Shown in pieces: positions 48,521-59,960 of a stretch of DNA of 64,000 bases. Position 1 is the first letter of the stretch. Every line of letters starts with the position of its first letter. The notes beneath the pieces were generated by a model. The model searched no databases and was not told where the DNA came from. It saw only the letters and a program-made list of their open reading frames with translations. The position numbers were made by a program, and so were the translations under genes. This stretch comes from Chelydra serpentina. Taxonomy: Eukaryota; Chordata; Testudines; Chelydridae. Location: NCBI GenBank assembly GCA_037349315.1, contig JBAIAC010000030.1, positions 11,119,501 through 11,183,500 on the forward strand, read 5' to 3'.

Positions 48521-49754
48521 AAAGCAGAATATGGTCCATACTATTTAAATGATCTTATATTTGAACATGTTGCTGCTTTTTCATTTTCCTCAAAACACTT
48601 GCTTTTTCCCATCCATCAGACATAAATTACACCTTTTGCATTCTCTGCTCTATAGAAAGGGGATCATTGCTCATGATAGCATGGAGCAAAAAAGGGGATT
48701 TTGATGATGCATGACTTATTAAGGCTTCAGGAGATAGCAAATAAAAGAACAGTATGGTTAAGCAACAGACTTAGGTCCTCATTCTGCACTGGGATCCACC
48801 AGCACAGACTCATGCATTAATGCCGTCCAAACACATTTTTGCCTCTATTTAAAGCTAACCTAGTAATATATGTATCTGTCTGGATTAGGGCATGCAGTTC
48901 TTAGCAACGCAAGCAAGATAAACCAGATATTCCACTTGTTTAACCCCCTATACCTTTAAAAATGAGGATATATTGTATGCCCATGGAAAATGGAGCTTCC
49001 ATGGGTTTAGGAAGAAAATAGAAGGCCATGGGACTCCATAGGATCCTGAATTCTTAGATCCTAATGTGAGATTTGGGCCTCATGCTGAAAGGTCAGAGAG
49101 ATGGAAACACTTTTCATGGCAATTGACTTCAAAAATCTACAGACACCTCTCCTTTGACAACCCGACAAAGAGAATTACCTAACAATTTTCATTTCCAACC
49201 AAAAGAGAATGCAAACCCTGTTCATTTTCTGACACACGTTACCCTAATAACTTGATCTGTCCTACTACAAGATTAGATAAATATGCAATTTTGTTGTATA
49301 TAACGTACTGATCTATGACCCAGATAAATCACTACAAATTAATCTTCAAGCATTGCACCGGGACTGACTTATCCTAGGACAAATAATATTTCTTTAATAA
49401 TGAATGCAAGCCCAAAAAGCATTGTATTGTAAGGGAAGTGACAGTTCTGCCAAAACCCTACATAACTTGCAAGATTCAGGCTCATGTGAGATTACTGCAT
49501 ACTATGCTGAATAAGAAAAAGAAAGGACAGAATTGGGTTATGGGTGGGTGGGTGTGTGTGTGTGTGTGTGTGTATGTTGGAGAGAACCATCCTGAACTGA
49601 AGCTTGTGTGTCTAGTGCTCTCTCACGTGATCCTTCCACAGCCAAAACCATCACCGGTTTAACTTGGTGTTCTGGGGAGAAGGGATGCAGCACCCATCCA
49701 CTAATCAATACCCCGGCTATTAAAAGTTTTGCTTATTTGTCATTCTAACAGGGG
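48521..49754. other. Unassigned sequence with a (GT)n tract
   Basis: GGGTGGGTGGGTGTGTGTGT lies at 49542-49571. No gene is supported. Confidence 0.4.
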
Positions 49755-50300
49755 GATGTGTCCTGGGGGCTGGAGAGCCTGGGGCTAAGTCAACCTGCTT
49801 ATAGACTGAGGCCCACCTGAGGGGAATCAGGCAAATACCATATGAAGAGCAGAACGTGACTACGGTAATGAGCATGAGAGGCAGACTTTAAGTGGTGATA
49901 AAGCCCAGCTGGGGCATGGGCTGGAGAGAGAGGATGGCAGGCAGAAATCTCAGAGTAAGGAAAAACTATCCAGGTGGGGAGGCCTGGGAGAGACCTTGAT
50001 AAAGCAGTGGAGAGGCAGAGGGGCCCAGGGAAAACTGCAGCATAGATAAAGGAGCAGAATTAGCTGTTCAGTGCAGGGCACCGAGCTGGGACCCAGAGTA
50101 GAGGGTGGGACTGGCTTGCCCCACTGGCCCAAAGGAAGTGGCGCGTACAAGCCCACCGCCGGAAGGGTTATTGAGGCCAAGTTACTGACAGAGAAACTGC
50201 CACAATGCTGGTGTGATGGTCAGCAGGGGGGGCTAGCCCATCAAGAGAGCTGCTAGACTATGCTATGTCTGGCCACAAGGGGGTACCTAGCAGTGAGTGA
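49755..50300 (+). mobile_element. LTR-like fragment related to the LTR at 22.6 kb
   Basis: GGGACCCAGAGTAGAGGGTG and GGACTGGCTTGCCCCACTGG parallel GGGACTCAGAGTAGCGGGTG and GGCCTGGGTCCCCCCC in the solo LTR at 22625-23374. The rest is purine-rich and non-coding. No clear TG...CA ends or duplication are found. It may be a diverged LTR or internal leader sequence of a related element. Confidence 0.4.
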
Positions 50301-50854
50301 ACTTGGTTATAGTCCTATAACAACAAAAACTAGGAGATGGAGGCAAAATCTTCTTCAGGTTATTCGTAAGGAATCAGTCTCATTTTAACTGTAAAGTGGT
50401 AATGTGCTTCTACACATGCTTCCATGCCCATGATCAAGAGTTATCACTGGATTGTCTATACTGCTATGGGGCCGATATTGTATTTTCCAGTCCTATTCAC
50501 TGGCTAGGCAACAGGAGTTTTACTTCATGGTCTAATATAGCTTCATTTTGTCCCTTGTGGTATGCTTAGGGTCTGATGCAAAGCCCATTTAAATGAATAG
50601 AAAGACTCCGACTGACTTCAGTGATTCATGGATCCATCTTTTAAAACCTAATCTGTCAGACTATTTTTAAAAGAAATATTACAAAACATTGTGTGCATTT
50701 TCAAAACTTATCCTATTGAGCCAAATTGTCCTTTCTTACATACCAGTTTCAGTATGGTTGCACTTGTGCAATTGATAGGCCTACTAAAATTCTCATTTTC
50801 AGATATTTTTCAGTAGGAAAAACAGGTTCATCGGGGATATTGTACATATTATGT
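50301..50854. other. Unassigned sequence
   Basis: At 50566-50635, GGGTCTGATGCAAAGCCCAT...ATGGATCC resembles a short fold-back repeat. Otherwise nothing is recognised. Confidence 0.35.
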
Positions 50855-51091
50855 GGATTTAAAACTGTTTAACAGATGGATTGTCAAAGTAAATGTGAAT
50901 AGGAAATCATAATCCTATGGAAATGTTTCTAGTGAAGTACCACAGAGATCTGTCCTTGGCCCTATGCTATTCAATATCGTTATCAATGATATGGAAGAAA
51001 ATATATAATCATTGCTGGTAACATTTGTAGATGACACAAAAGTTGGTGGAGAGAGAGGTAAATGATGGGGACAGGTTAGTTACATCGACTG

Positions 51092-51301
51092 ATTTGGATC
51101 AGTGGCGTAGCCAGATTTAGAGCACAGGGGGAGCGGAGCTAAAAAAAGGCGCCGGGAGCAAAAAGTGTCGGGAGCAAAAAAAAATGCTCCGCTCTGGCTG
51201 CAGCGTAGGAGCAAAAGAGCATGAAAAAGGCGCCGCTTCTGCTCAGTGGGGGAGCGGCTGCTCCCCCTGCTCCCCCCCCCGGCTACGCTACTGATTTCGA
51301 T
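51092..51301. mobile_element. Non-autonomous hAT-type element in the CR1
   Basis: The 194-bp unit 51100-51293 has termini CAGTGGCGTAGCCAG and, reversed, CAGTAGCGTAGCCGG. Octamers ATTTGGAT (51092-51099) and ATTTCGAT (51294-51301) agree at 7 of 8. The interior has GGGAGCAAAAA-type repeats. Confidence 0.88.
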
Positions 51302-51334
51302 CACTTTGTAGGCTTGGTTCATTTGAACCATACT

Positions 51335-51734
51335 CATGGGGGAATTCTGCGTAATTGCACAATATAGAATGCACAGAATTAATGTTTGCTGCAGAATTCT
51401 ATTTTTTCCCACAGAATTTGTGATTTTTCACCAAAATGCTTCCTTTTGGTGAAAATAACAAATTTCAGCTCCGCACACAGCAGAGCTCGAGCTGTCTGCT
51501 GGAGCCCCGGCCACCTGGGGCCGACACCCGGAGTCTCAGTTAAGTGACATTTCCTGAATCTTTTTTGTTGTCAGTATTGTTATAGACATACTAGCTGATG
51601 GGTATTTTGAAATAAATTACTAAAATTATTGAAACTGGCATGATTATATTGTGTTGTTTTGACAAATAAAATATGCCGAATTTTAAAAAAACGTGTGCAG
51701 AATTTTTAATTTTTTGACACAGAATTCCCTCAGG
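51335..51734. mobile_element. Non-autonomous DNA element with CATGGGGGAATTCTG ends, in the CR1
   Basis: The left end CATGGGGGAATTCTG matches the right end in reverse complement (CCTGAGGGAATTCTG) at 13 of 15 positions. The element is 400 bp, with a GC-rich middle (CCCCGGCCACCTGGGGCCGA) and AT-rich flanks. No clear flanking duplication is seen. CR1 coding sequence resumes just beyond it. Confidence 0.75.
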
Positions 51735-52239
51735 AGTAGAACATGCATTTCAATACAGACAAATGCAAAGACATACATCTAGGAACAAAGACTTTAGGTC
51801 ACACAAGGTGGGAGACAGTATCTGGGAATGCAGCGACAGTGAAAAGGACTTAGAAGTCTCTATGAAGTTTAATTTGTTTAATTTATCCAAGAGAGGGCTA
51901 GGAGGTGATTTGATCAGTATACAAGTACCAAGTGATTATTTATAATAGAGCACTCTTCATCTAGCAGAAAAAGGCATAACAAGATCCAATGGCTGGAAGC
52001 TGAAGCTAGACAAATTTGGACTAGAAATAAGGTATGCATCTTTAACAGTGAGGGTAATTAACAATTGGAACAATTTATCTAAGCACCTGGTGGATTCTCC
52101 ATCACTTGTCTTTCAATCAAAACTGACGTCTTTCTAAAAGATATGTTATAGGTCAAACACAAGTGAACTTGAAGTAGGTGATCATAATGGTCCCTTCTGG
52201 TCTTAAAAATCTATGGAGCTTGATATGTGACATGGTCAA

Positions 52240-52388
52240 CTTCCAAGTAGGGTTGCCACCCATCTGGTTTTTGCCCAGACAGTCCAGTTTTGGGCTTCTG
52301 TGTCCGCACACCATTTAGGGTTGCTAGGTGCCCAGAGCTCAGAGGTCTGGTTACCAAGAATTAGAAAGGTGGCAACCCTACTCCCAAG
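52240..52388. mobile_element. hAT-type MITE with TAGGGTTGCCAC ends
   Basis: 133 bp, 52248-52380, with exact termini TAGGGTTGCCAC and GTGGCAACCCTA. Flanking octamers CTTCCAAG and CTCCCAAG agree at 7 of 8. It lies about 30 bp past the CR1 3' end. Confidence 0.85.
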
Positions 52389-53617
52389 TTTGACCCAGAA
52401 AATAGATTTTGCTTAAAATATTTTTTACAAAAGTGCCGAGACCATTCGAAATACTTCTTTCATTTAAAAAAATGCTTTTTGACAAATTAAAATTCCCTTG
52501 CAACCTAACCATTCAGAATTTGAAAGTGAAACTAACTATAAATAAAAGAGCAAATAACTTCATTGCGTAACATTGTTCAAGCTGAAATGCCAAAAAGTAA
52601 AATAAGCAGCATACACAGAGAGACCTAATTTAAGGTGTTACCAAAAACCTAAGTATAGAAATAGGCTTGCTTATGATATATCATGTTTAATGTCCTTTTA
52701 AAGTTGCCACAGATTTCTGCCAATCTGCCTCTCAAGTGTAGGTGAGAAAGCATTCAGCTTACATGCAAATGTAAGTACTGGACAAAGAATTTTTAATATG
52801 GCATTTTCATGGGGGTCAGCAAACCTGCTTTATAATGGTAAGGTTTGTCATATGGAAGACATGCAGAGGAAAATTAGCACGGCATTATGAAAATGTTTGA
52901 TTCTTCCAGTAAAGCTCTGTAGTAATCCATGCAAACAATTGGTTTCCTGTGTCCAAGGAATACAAAGTACACTACATTAGACAGGTAATGATTCCAAGTA
53001 GGGTCAAAGGATGAACAAGTGATGAGAACAGATGTGTCAGGAGGATGAGTAAGGAGCGGATAATTAATAGCTGTTGAGGAGAGAAAGGGTAGAATCAGAT
53101 AAGATTTAGTGGACCTGTGGAGGCTTCACATGAGGCAATGGCACAGGATAGACAGCAGAAGAACACAAATCGATGGATGCAGGGAGAGAGAAAAGAAATA
53201 CTTTACTGCTGGTGTGGCTATTCTTTTTTTACAAGGTAACACCTCCCCTCACTGCATTAACAGCTCAGGGACAGAAAAGGAAAGAAAACTGTTGAAAAGC
53301 AAAGGTGCATTTGTCCAGCAGGTATGGCTTTTTAAAAGCTGCTTACCTCAAGTGATTCAGGGAAGATCTCTGCTTCAAAGGTAATGATGGCAAATGTAAA
53401 GAATGAATTTTTTATGAGAAAAAATGTCAGAGTCTATAAGTGAAGAAACTCATGGGAAATATATTTCAAAGCCTTGAGGAACGGAGCGGATAGAAAAGAG
53501 ATTCTTTATTCCATATATCTGCTCTTCCCCTAGAAGCTGCTAATAAATTATAATTGTTAACACTGCTTGGTAACAAATGTGTATATAAAGTAGGGGTAAG
53601 GAGCTAACCCACAACAG
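52389..53617. other. Unassigned sequence
   Basis: AT-rich, with short frames. The 91-codon frame at 53109-53384 shows no motif. Confidence 0.35.
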
Positions 53618-53753
53618 GCCCAGGTAGGGTGACCAGATGTCCCGATTTTATAGGGACAGTCCTGATTTTTGGGTCTTTTTCTTATATAGGTTCCTATTAC
53701 CCCCCACCCCGTCCCGATTTTTCACGCTTTCTGTCTGGTCACCCTAGCCCAGG
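53618..53753 (+). mobile_element. hAT-type MITE, TAGGGTGACCAG family
   Basis: 122 bp, 53625-53746, with ends TAGGGTGACCAG and CTGGTCACCCTA. Direct repeats GCCCAGG flank it at 53618-53624 and 53747-53753. Inside are TTTTATAGGGACAGTCC and TTCTTATATAGGTTCCTATT. Other copies are at 56558 (reversed) and 61914. Confidence 0.85.
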
Positions 53754-54235
53754 ACCATCGTGACTGCATATGGAGAATTATAACTTTTATGATTATTGGT
53801 GCGTCGCTAATAACTCTTCTGGCTGAATACTTGCTGGGAAACCAATCACTCTAGAAACCTATATGCTATTGAAAGAGAAGACACCCTTTAAAAAAAAAAA
53901 AGTGTACGCTCTTTGGGGCACGATTGTGTTGTCTTCTCTTTCTGGAAAGCGCTTTGCACATTTTGGGTACTGCCACAACAGAAACATTGTCATTCTGATC
54001 AAAGATTTTTCAATACCAGAGAATTTAGTAGCTTGTTTTAAACTCTTACATTGTTGGTTGAAGTTCAAAGGAGTTATCTTATTGAATAGAGATGAGCTGA
54101 ATAGGTGTAGCAGTGCCAAGGAGGACAGTATATTTCAAATACTATTCTTAGCAATTGATACTTGGAACCTTTTTCTACCTGTGTCTTTCTGCACTCCTTG
54201 CATTCCTTCACTGTTAGTCGTTTTCCAACTTTGTT
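53754..54235. other. Unassigned sequence
   Basis: A 124-codon frame (53863-54237) has no recognised domain. KNVRLGAYTFFFLK-like translations on the other strand overlap it. Left unassigned. Confidence 0.3.
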
Positions 54236-54417
54236 AGGGCCCCACTTCAGCTAAGCATTTAAGCATGTGCTTATCTCTAAGCATGTAAGTAATCCCATCC
54301 CTATTCAGAAAAGCACCTAAGCATGTGCTTACCCTTATGTCTCATTGACTTCAATGGGATTTAAACACATACTTAAAGTTAAGCATGTGATTAAGTGCTT
54401 TACTGAATTAGGATCTA
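54236..54417. repeat. Long palindromic MITE (GATCCTGCA-type family)
   Basis: The left arm starts GGGCCCCACTTCAGCTAAGC and the right arm, reversed, AGATCCTAATTCAGTAAAGC. TTAAGCATGTGCTTATCTCT and TTAAAGTTAAGCATGTGATT are complementary internal parts. It also contains ATTGACTTCAATGGGAT. At about 180 bp it is the fullest copy of the fold-back family here. Confidence 0.75.
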
Positions 54418-56160
54418 AGCTCTTTACACAGGGAACTGGCTGCAAAGAGAAACTGACTATGATTTCATGATTCTAGTTAGTTTCTGCCTGCAGCCAGATC
54501 TCTTTAAAGGGAGTGATGTAGGACCTATGAAGAAAGCAATTTATTCTAGTCAGATTATCCCTGCAGCAAACTTGTACAGGAAGCCAGCTGCAAAGGAAAA
54601 CTGATTGGAAACTCATTAGTTTCCCTTTGGATTCAGTTGCCCATAATAAGGGGGTTGGGATACATCACAGCCAGCTGTCCGCATATCTGTTGATTTAGGT
54701 AGTTACCTAAGCTGAAAACATGTCATGTCTTTGAATGAAACTTTACAGAAGCTGATGCTTCTGCAAAGGATATCACAGCACTGACTAATCAGTAAAATCA
54801 GCCTTGGTAACATTGTAGAAATCTCTCCTACACTGGAGTCTCTGACGCAGTCCCGTCTAGAGAAACCTCAAAAGTATCCTTCCTGTAGCTCTGAGATAGA
54901 CTCTGCCTACCATTTATTCGAAGCAGAGCTTCCACCATCCACCCTCGATAAAAGGTGCAACCTGCATTTTAGTGGGTTAATTTAAATAGTCCTCACATAT
55001 CTTGCAAGTGATTCAGGTGTGGGATGTATGGAATTATTCTTATGACCTGTCACATGCACTTTCCCCCTGAAATAATTTTAATCACTGAGTAATATCTGCA
55101 CAAATAATAGGGTTAGCCTTATGTTTGAGCATATAGTAATTTTTGAAGTTATCTTTATCGCCTCGTGCAACTTTCTTATAACTAGTTTTGTTTGGTTGGT
55201 TTTTGGTTTGGTTTGGGTTTTTTGCCACATATCAAAGTTTTGGTTTCACATAACATAAAGGTCCTTTATTGCGGTAAACAAGGTTACTTACTTATGCTTA
55301 TCTAATTTCATAAACAAATGGGTCAGTGAGAATCTTTACACTGCAGTCTGCCTTCAAATAAATAGCCTTTTCATCACTGCTGTGTGTATAAGTGACATTT
55401 TTGAACCAAACCTAATACAGAGAGACTGGGATAGCTGATTCTTGATTTTTTTCCCCCTGAAGATAAAATGAAACATCAGTCTTCAGACAGTCCTATCATT
55501 GATTTTAGTCTTTTATCTCCCATAAAAGCATCCCCCTCAAAAATCATTTGGCTGTGGATTTAGCAAAACAGAAAGCAGATTTTGCTTCTATTTTAAAGGT
55601 AACCTGCTAATATACCTATCTGCTGGTATTGGGACATACAAATCCTGGTAAGGCAAGCAAGATAAGCAAACCTACTATTACACATGTTTAACCCACTGCC
55701 TGCCCTGACGAGAATATATTGTATATTCTTGGCAAATGACTTAAAAAAGAATGTGAGCCTGGGAACAAAACAGAGGACAATGAAAATAAGTTAATAATAA
55801 CACAAGCTTACATAAGGATGAAGAAACGTAACTGCTGTTGGGACTAAATCCTAGAGAGTGGTCAACCTTCAAAATATGAGTGTCTGTGCTGCATAGCGCC
55901 CCTTTAGCGCCCTATCAATGCTGTAGAAAATACCTTTGTAACATGCTGGCTAAGTGTGTCTGATGTCCTCCCTTTGCTGACTGGCCCACATAGAGGGTGA
56001 GAACCTACTCTGTTGGTAGCCATAGTGGCTGCTTTAGCTCACATGGGCATGCTCCCAGGCAAGCTCATCACCCAAGCTCCAGCCCCTGGATGCCATGTGA
56101 AAGCACCAGAGCAGCATAAGGAAGCCCTAAAAGCCCCACATCCAGCCAGGGAAGGATTCT
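54418..56160. other. Unassigned sequence
   Basis: No gene or repeat end recognised; includes a GGTTTGGTTTGGG tract near 55.2 kb. Confidence 0.35.
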
Positions 56161-56164
56161 TGTT

Positions 56165-56375
56165 TAATTGAAATTAGGGGTGGGGGGTGTTCGAATTTAC
56201 TGGGGGGGGGTTGTCACTAAATTGGCATGTAACTAGTTCACAAAACTGGGGGGGTGTTGGGGAAATTCAGGGGGGGGTGTAGGGAAATCACTGTAAAATG
56301 CTGCCTCCCAGAGACCCTCATGCAAGCCTGAGGTAGGGGTGAGCTGGGGGTGTGAGGGATGTGTTGGGGGGGGGG
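56165..56375 (+). other. G-run cluster, potential G-quadruplex sequence
   Basis: At least seven runs of five or more G occur at irregular spacing (for example TGGGGGGTGT, ACTGGGGGGGGGTTG, CTGGGGGGGTGTTGGGG, CAGGGGGGGGTG, TTGGGGGGGGGGGC). The opposite strand has no comparable G runs. Confidence 0.6.
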
Positions 56376-56549
56376 GCAAGGCCACAACATGTAGCATAGC
56401 ACATATTCCAGGCAGGGTCGTGGCCTATAAGGAAGCGCATGGAGGCTGCTGGAATGTAGGACCCCAGGGTTCTGCATTATGCCAGGAGCCTCGCCATGCC
56501 CCAGAGCAGCCCAAGATCAGGTGAGTACAAAGGTGGCTTAAAGGTGTGT

Positions 56550-56689
56550 GTGTCTATTAGGGTAACCAGACAGCAGATGTGAAAAATCGGGACACGGGGC
56601 GGGGAGTAATAGGAGCCTATATAAGAGAAAGACCCACAAATGGGGACTGTCCCTATAAAGTCGGGACATCTGGTCACCCTAGTGTCTAT
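56550..56689 (-). mobile_element. hAT-type MITE, TAGGGTGACCAG family, reversed, with perfect 8-bp duplication
   Basis: 124 bp, 56558-56681, between identical octamers GTGTCTAT (56550-56557 and 56682-56689). It reads as the reverse complement of 53625-53746, with TAGGGTAACCAG and CTGGTCACCCTA at the ends. Confidence 0.92.
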
Positions 56690-58780
56690 GGATGCGCACA
56701 TTTCCACTGACTACATCAGCTACCGAGGTTAGTGCCTGGTTGCCAGAGGTGCTGAGCACCTACAACTCCCTTTGATGGCAGATGGCGGTGTTGGTGTTCA
56801 AGACCTCTGAAAATTCGGCCTTTGGTTATCTAAGGCAACCAGCACGGTTGTAAGGGTGACCACTCCGAGGTATGAGCTGAGGGAGTATGATATTAAAAGG
56901 CAATTAAGGAATGAATCCTACTAGTGAAACCCTATCACAAGCTACGTTACAGCAGGTGGCTGTTGCTTTAAAAGAGACACAGAGGTTATTGATTTTAGTT
57001 AAAACCTAAAAACTGTAACAATGCCCTGGCCAGGCAGGAACTTCAATTACAATTCTGCACTCCGGGTTCACCGGCAGATTCATGGATGCAGGGGAAATAC
57101 CCGCCTGCTTCCAAAACCCAGGCTGTTCTCACAGCCCTGTATGAAATATGTACTGTAATGCCTGTGCTCTGACTCTGCTGGGACTAGCTATATCCTACTC
57201 CTCCTTGCCTCCATATCCACAGCTCACTATATGTAGCAAGGCTGGGGTATGCACAAATGGAGTCCCCACCATTTTCATGGCTCCCCTGTTCCACTCCTGG
57301 GCATAATCTGTGGTTTAACTCCACCCAAGTGCCAGAGAGTGAGATTGAGCAGAGAGGGCCGCCCTGATCCTGCCACTGAATCTGCGTGGACACCTAACAC
57401 CCATGCTCAATCCCATTCATCTCAGTGGGACGCTGCATGGGTGTATGACTCTGTGCCCACATAGATCTGAGTAGAGGATTGGGGCCTCAGGGTGTAGCAT
57501 TTGCAAATGCTAAGAGTAAAACATTGGGGGGGGGGGATATAAACCTAGATTTTCCTGCTTTCCGGAATTTGAGGAAAATCCAGCCATGGGACAGATCTGT
57601 AGGTGCCCTGCATGAGAATAAGGGGATATTACAAAGCCTTTGCTTTGGTTCAAGAAGAACACAGCAGGGAGGGAGAGAGAAAACAGTGTTTGCTTATGAA
57701 TGCAGAGCAAAGTCTGAAGCAAGTGAACAGGATGGATGAGCAGAGAAACTATTTGCATTAGTTTAGCTGTGTGTGGTTATGTTTGTCTGATAATTGGACA
57801 ACTAAAACCTTTGACGAGCCTGGTGTCCCATAGTTACATAGTCTCTTGTAATAAGTTAACTGTTGTAAAGTGTGTCGGGAAGGGAATGGTTTAAAATGTG
57901 GGGGGGACGGGATATATTTGAGATGGGTGAGGTAAGAAACTGCTGTTCTTTCCTTAAATGTCTCAGCCTAGTGTGGAAATTGATCAATGCTATTAAAAAA
58001 AATGTTATACACATATAATGGGGACCCAATTTAATTAGTTACTGGGGTGAGCGGGGAGTGGTGACTCCATTGGAAATGATAACTAATGCTTCTGCATTTT
58101 CTCTGCTAAGGCCCCGATCCTGCAAGCTGCTCCACACTTAGAAAATACACCACCCCGCAGTTTCCGCTGAAAGAAAGCAAGGGCCAGATCCTACACAAAT
58201 GTCACCTTGTGCTACAAGGTCTCTCTAGCTAAACCACAGTAAATTTTTAACCTTATCTCCTCCCTTATCATGTCCTTCTCCTGTTATCTCAGGCACTGAG
58301 CAGCAGACCGGGAAAGCAAAGAGGCACAGGGCAGGTGGCACTAGGACTGATGCGGAAGGAGGTGACTCATTTGGCATTTCATCCTGATCAGATTACTCCA
58401 TTTAATTTAGTCATTGGAATCTGAGGCGTCTGTTGACACACTGCTCATGCCAGACACAGGGAAGGGTGGATGGGAGGAGGGAAAAAGTAGCACAAATCCT
58501 GTCTGTTGTGGGGGGTCGGGGGAGGCTCTGCAGGGCAAAGAGGGTTTGTTGCCTCTCGCCCATGTGGCTATATTTGCACATACAAAATAACTGGAAAATA
58601 TAATTGTGAGTTCATTGCTTTCTTTTTCTAGTGCAATGGGAATAGTGCCCCAGGCACCAGAGATTCCAGAACCTTCCAGGGCCATGTCTTCACTGGAAAA
58701 CAAGGGTGGGTTCTTAACTCAAATTAACTAACTCAAAGTAAAATCCTAGTGAAGACAAAGAAGAAATCCTGAAAGAAATA
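56690..58780. other. Unassigned sequence
   Basis: Several 60-100 codon frames without motifs. GGCCCCGATCCTGCAAGCTG at 58111 resembles one end of the fold-back family, without a clear partner. No gene is supported. Confidence 0.3.
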
Positions 58781-58784
58781 TTTC

Positions 58785-59510
58785 CCGAAGCCCCAATTCT
58801 GGCTTTCAATCCTCCCCCCCACACCTTGCCAAGCTTATCATCAGATTCAAGTTCCCCTCAGACCAGGGCACAACAACTCAAAGCAGCACCAGATAACAGA
58901 TTCAAAACCTGCAGACACATCTAACCTGATACAATGATCTATGCCCCACAAAACATACGTTTCAAGATCCATGGGTCCTATACATGCCTATCACAACACA
59001 TAGTGTACCTCATTCAGTGCGTCAAATGCCCCAGCAGCTATGTGGGTGAAACCAGACCATTGGAGAGCGCAGTGATTAACTCACACAGAAAAATGATAAC
59101 AGACAAAAACATCCCATCACTTGCGGGCGGACACTTTTCACAAAGCAATCACTGCATATCCAACCTCTCAGTCTTCGTCCTCAGAGGAAACCTGCACATC
59201 ACCTTCAATAGACGAGCCTGGGAACTTAAAGTCAATATTTCTGCTGGACACTAAAAACTGTGGACTTAACAAAGACACTGGTTTTATGGCTCAATACAAC
59301 GATTTGTTACATGCCCGACTGCCTACTACCCTCCTTTGTCCTATGACTGCAGAGATGTTCAGTGCCCACTTCATTGCAAGTAAACAAGACAAGTGTGAGC
59401 CCCTTATAGTTAATTATCTGTCCCAGCTTGTGAACACTCTGGTTACCTTCCCCAGACCTGAGGAAGTGCTCTGTGAAGCTCGAAAGCTTGTCCCTTCCAC
59501 CATAGATGAC
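58785..59510 (+). mobile_element. Penelope-like element, GIY-YIG domain and 3' end
   Basis: From about 58790: ILAFNPPPHTLPSLSSD, then RFKTCRHI, a stop, and from 58934 an open frame of 106 codons with FKIHGSYTCLSQHIVYLIQC, VKCPSSYVGETRPLESAVIN and SHRKMITDKNIPSLAGGHFS. VYLIQC, CP, YVGET and the HR are the GIY-YIG landmarks of Penelope-like endonucleases. SNHCISNLSVFVLRGNLH and RRAWELK continue it. It is 5'-truncated before the RT. The frame breaks at about 59250. The 3' end has a better-kept hammerhead-like block than the 27.5-kb copy and stops shortly after it. Confidence 0.8.
59458..59492 (+). ncRNA. Hammerhead-ribozyme-like motif in Penelope 3' end
   Basis: CTGAGGA (fits CUGANGA), then AGTGCTCTGTGAAGCTC forming stem II with one mismatch, then GAAA (59482-59485), then AGCTTGTCC. 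Core positions are kept. Stem III would be very short, and its first pair partner (U) appears replaced by C, so activity is doubtful. Confidence 0.55.
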
Positions 59511-59592
59511 CGGTGCCTCCCCATACTGGGGGGGGGGGGGCACAATCTAAAGGGGAGAGTGCATGTGACCACCCCACGCATAAGCGCTGTCT

Positions 59593-59960
59593 CTGTAGGT
59601 GCTCTGGGGCTAGAGCACCCCCAGAAAAAAAATAGTGGGTGCTCAGCACCCACCAGCAGCCCTGCGGACCAGCTCCTCCCCCTCCTGCTCGCTGGCGGGC
59701 CCTGCCAATCAGGGCCTCCCCCTCCCTCCCAGCGCCTCCTGCCCGCTGTGATCAGCTGTTGAGCAGCGAGCAGGAGGCACTGGGGGGACCGGAGTGGGAG
59801 AAGTGGGAACAGAAATAGGCGGGGGAAGGGTAGAGCGGGGACGGGGAGAGGAGTTGCGGGGGTGGGGGCTTGGGAAAGAGGTGGAGTGGGAGTGGGGGCA
59901 GGGCCTGGGGTGGAGCAGGGGCCGAGCACCCCCTGGGGATGCAGGAACTTGGTGCCTCTG
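59593..59960. mobile_element. Non-autonomous element, TAGGTGC...GGCGCC-type ends, GC-rich
   Basis: It begins CTGTAGGTGCTCTGGGG and ends AACTTGGTGCCTCTG, weak inverted ends of a type also at 61767 (CATAGGTGCCAACTTT). AGTGGGTGCTCAGCACCCAC is a short palindrome near the left. The interior is GC-rich with CTCCTGCCCGCTG and CAGCGAGCAGGAGG. Long frames on both strands are composition effects. Confidence 0.5.

Larger units (their letters stand above)
50855..52215 (+). mobile_element. CR1 LINE, 3' part, carrying two DNA-element insertions
   Basis: From 50935 the frame reads EVPQRSVLGPMLFNIVINDM (motif B) and FVDDTKVGG (motif C, FVDD). After the first insertion it continues LDHFVGLVHLNHT, and after the second, MHFNTDKCKDIHLGTKT, GDSIWECSDSEKDLEVS and LSKRGLGGDLISIQVPSDYL. 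The 3' UTR runs to AATGGTCCCTTCTGGTCTTA, AAAATCTATGGAG, matching the CR1 end seen on the minus strand at 2862. Stops and one frameshift are present. The insertions are 51100-51293 and 51335-51734. Confidence 0.85.

Noticed and set aside
49755..50300. Complete second solo LTR
   Set aside because: Only short similarity to the 22.6-kb LTR, without TG...CA ends or a flanking duplication. Kept as a low-confidence fragment.
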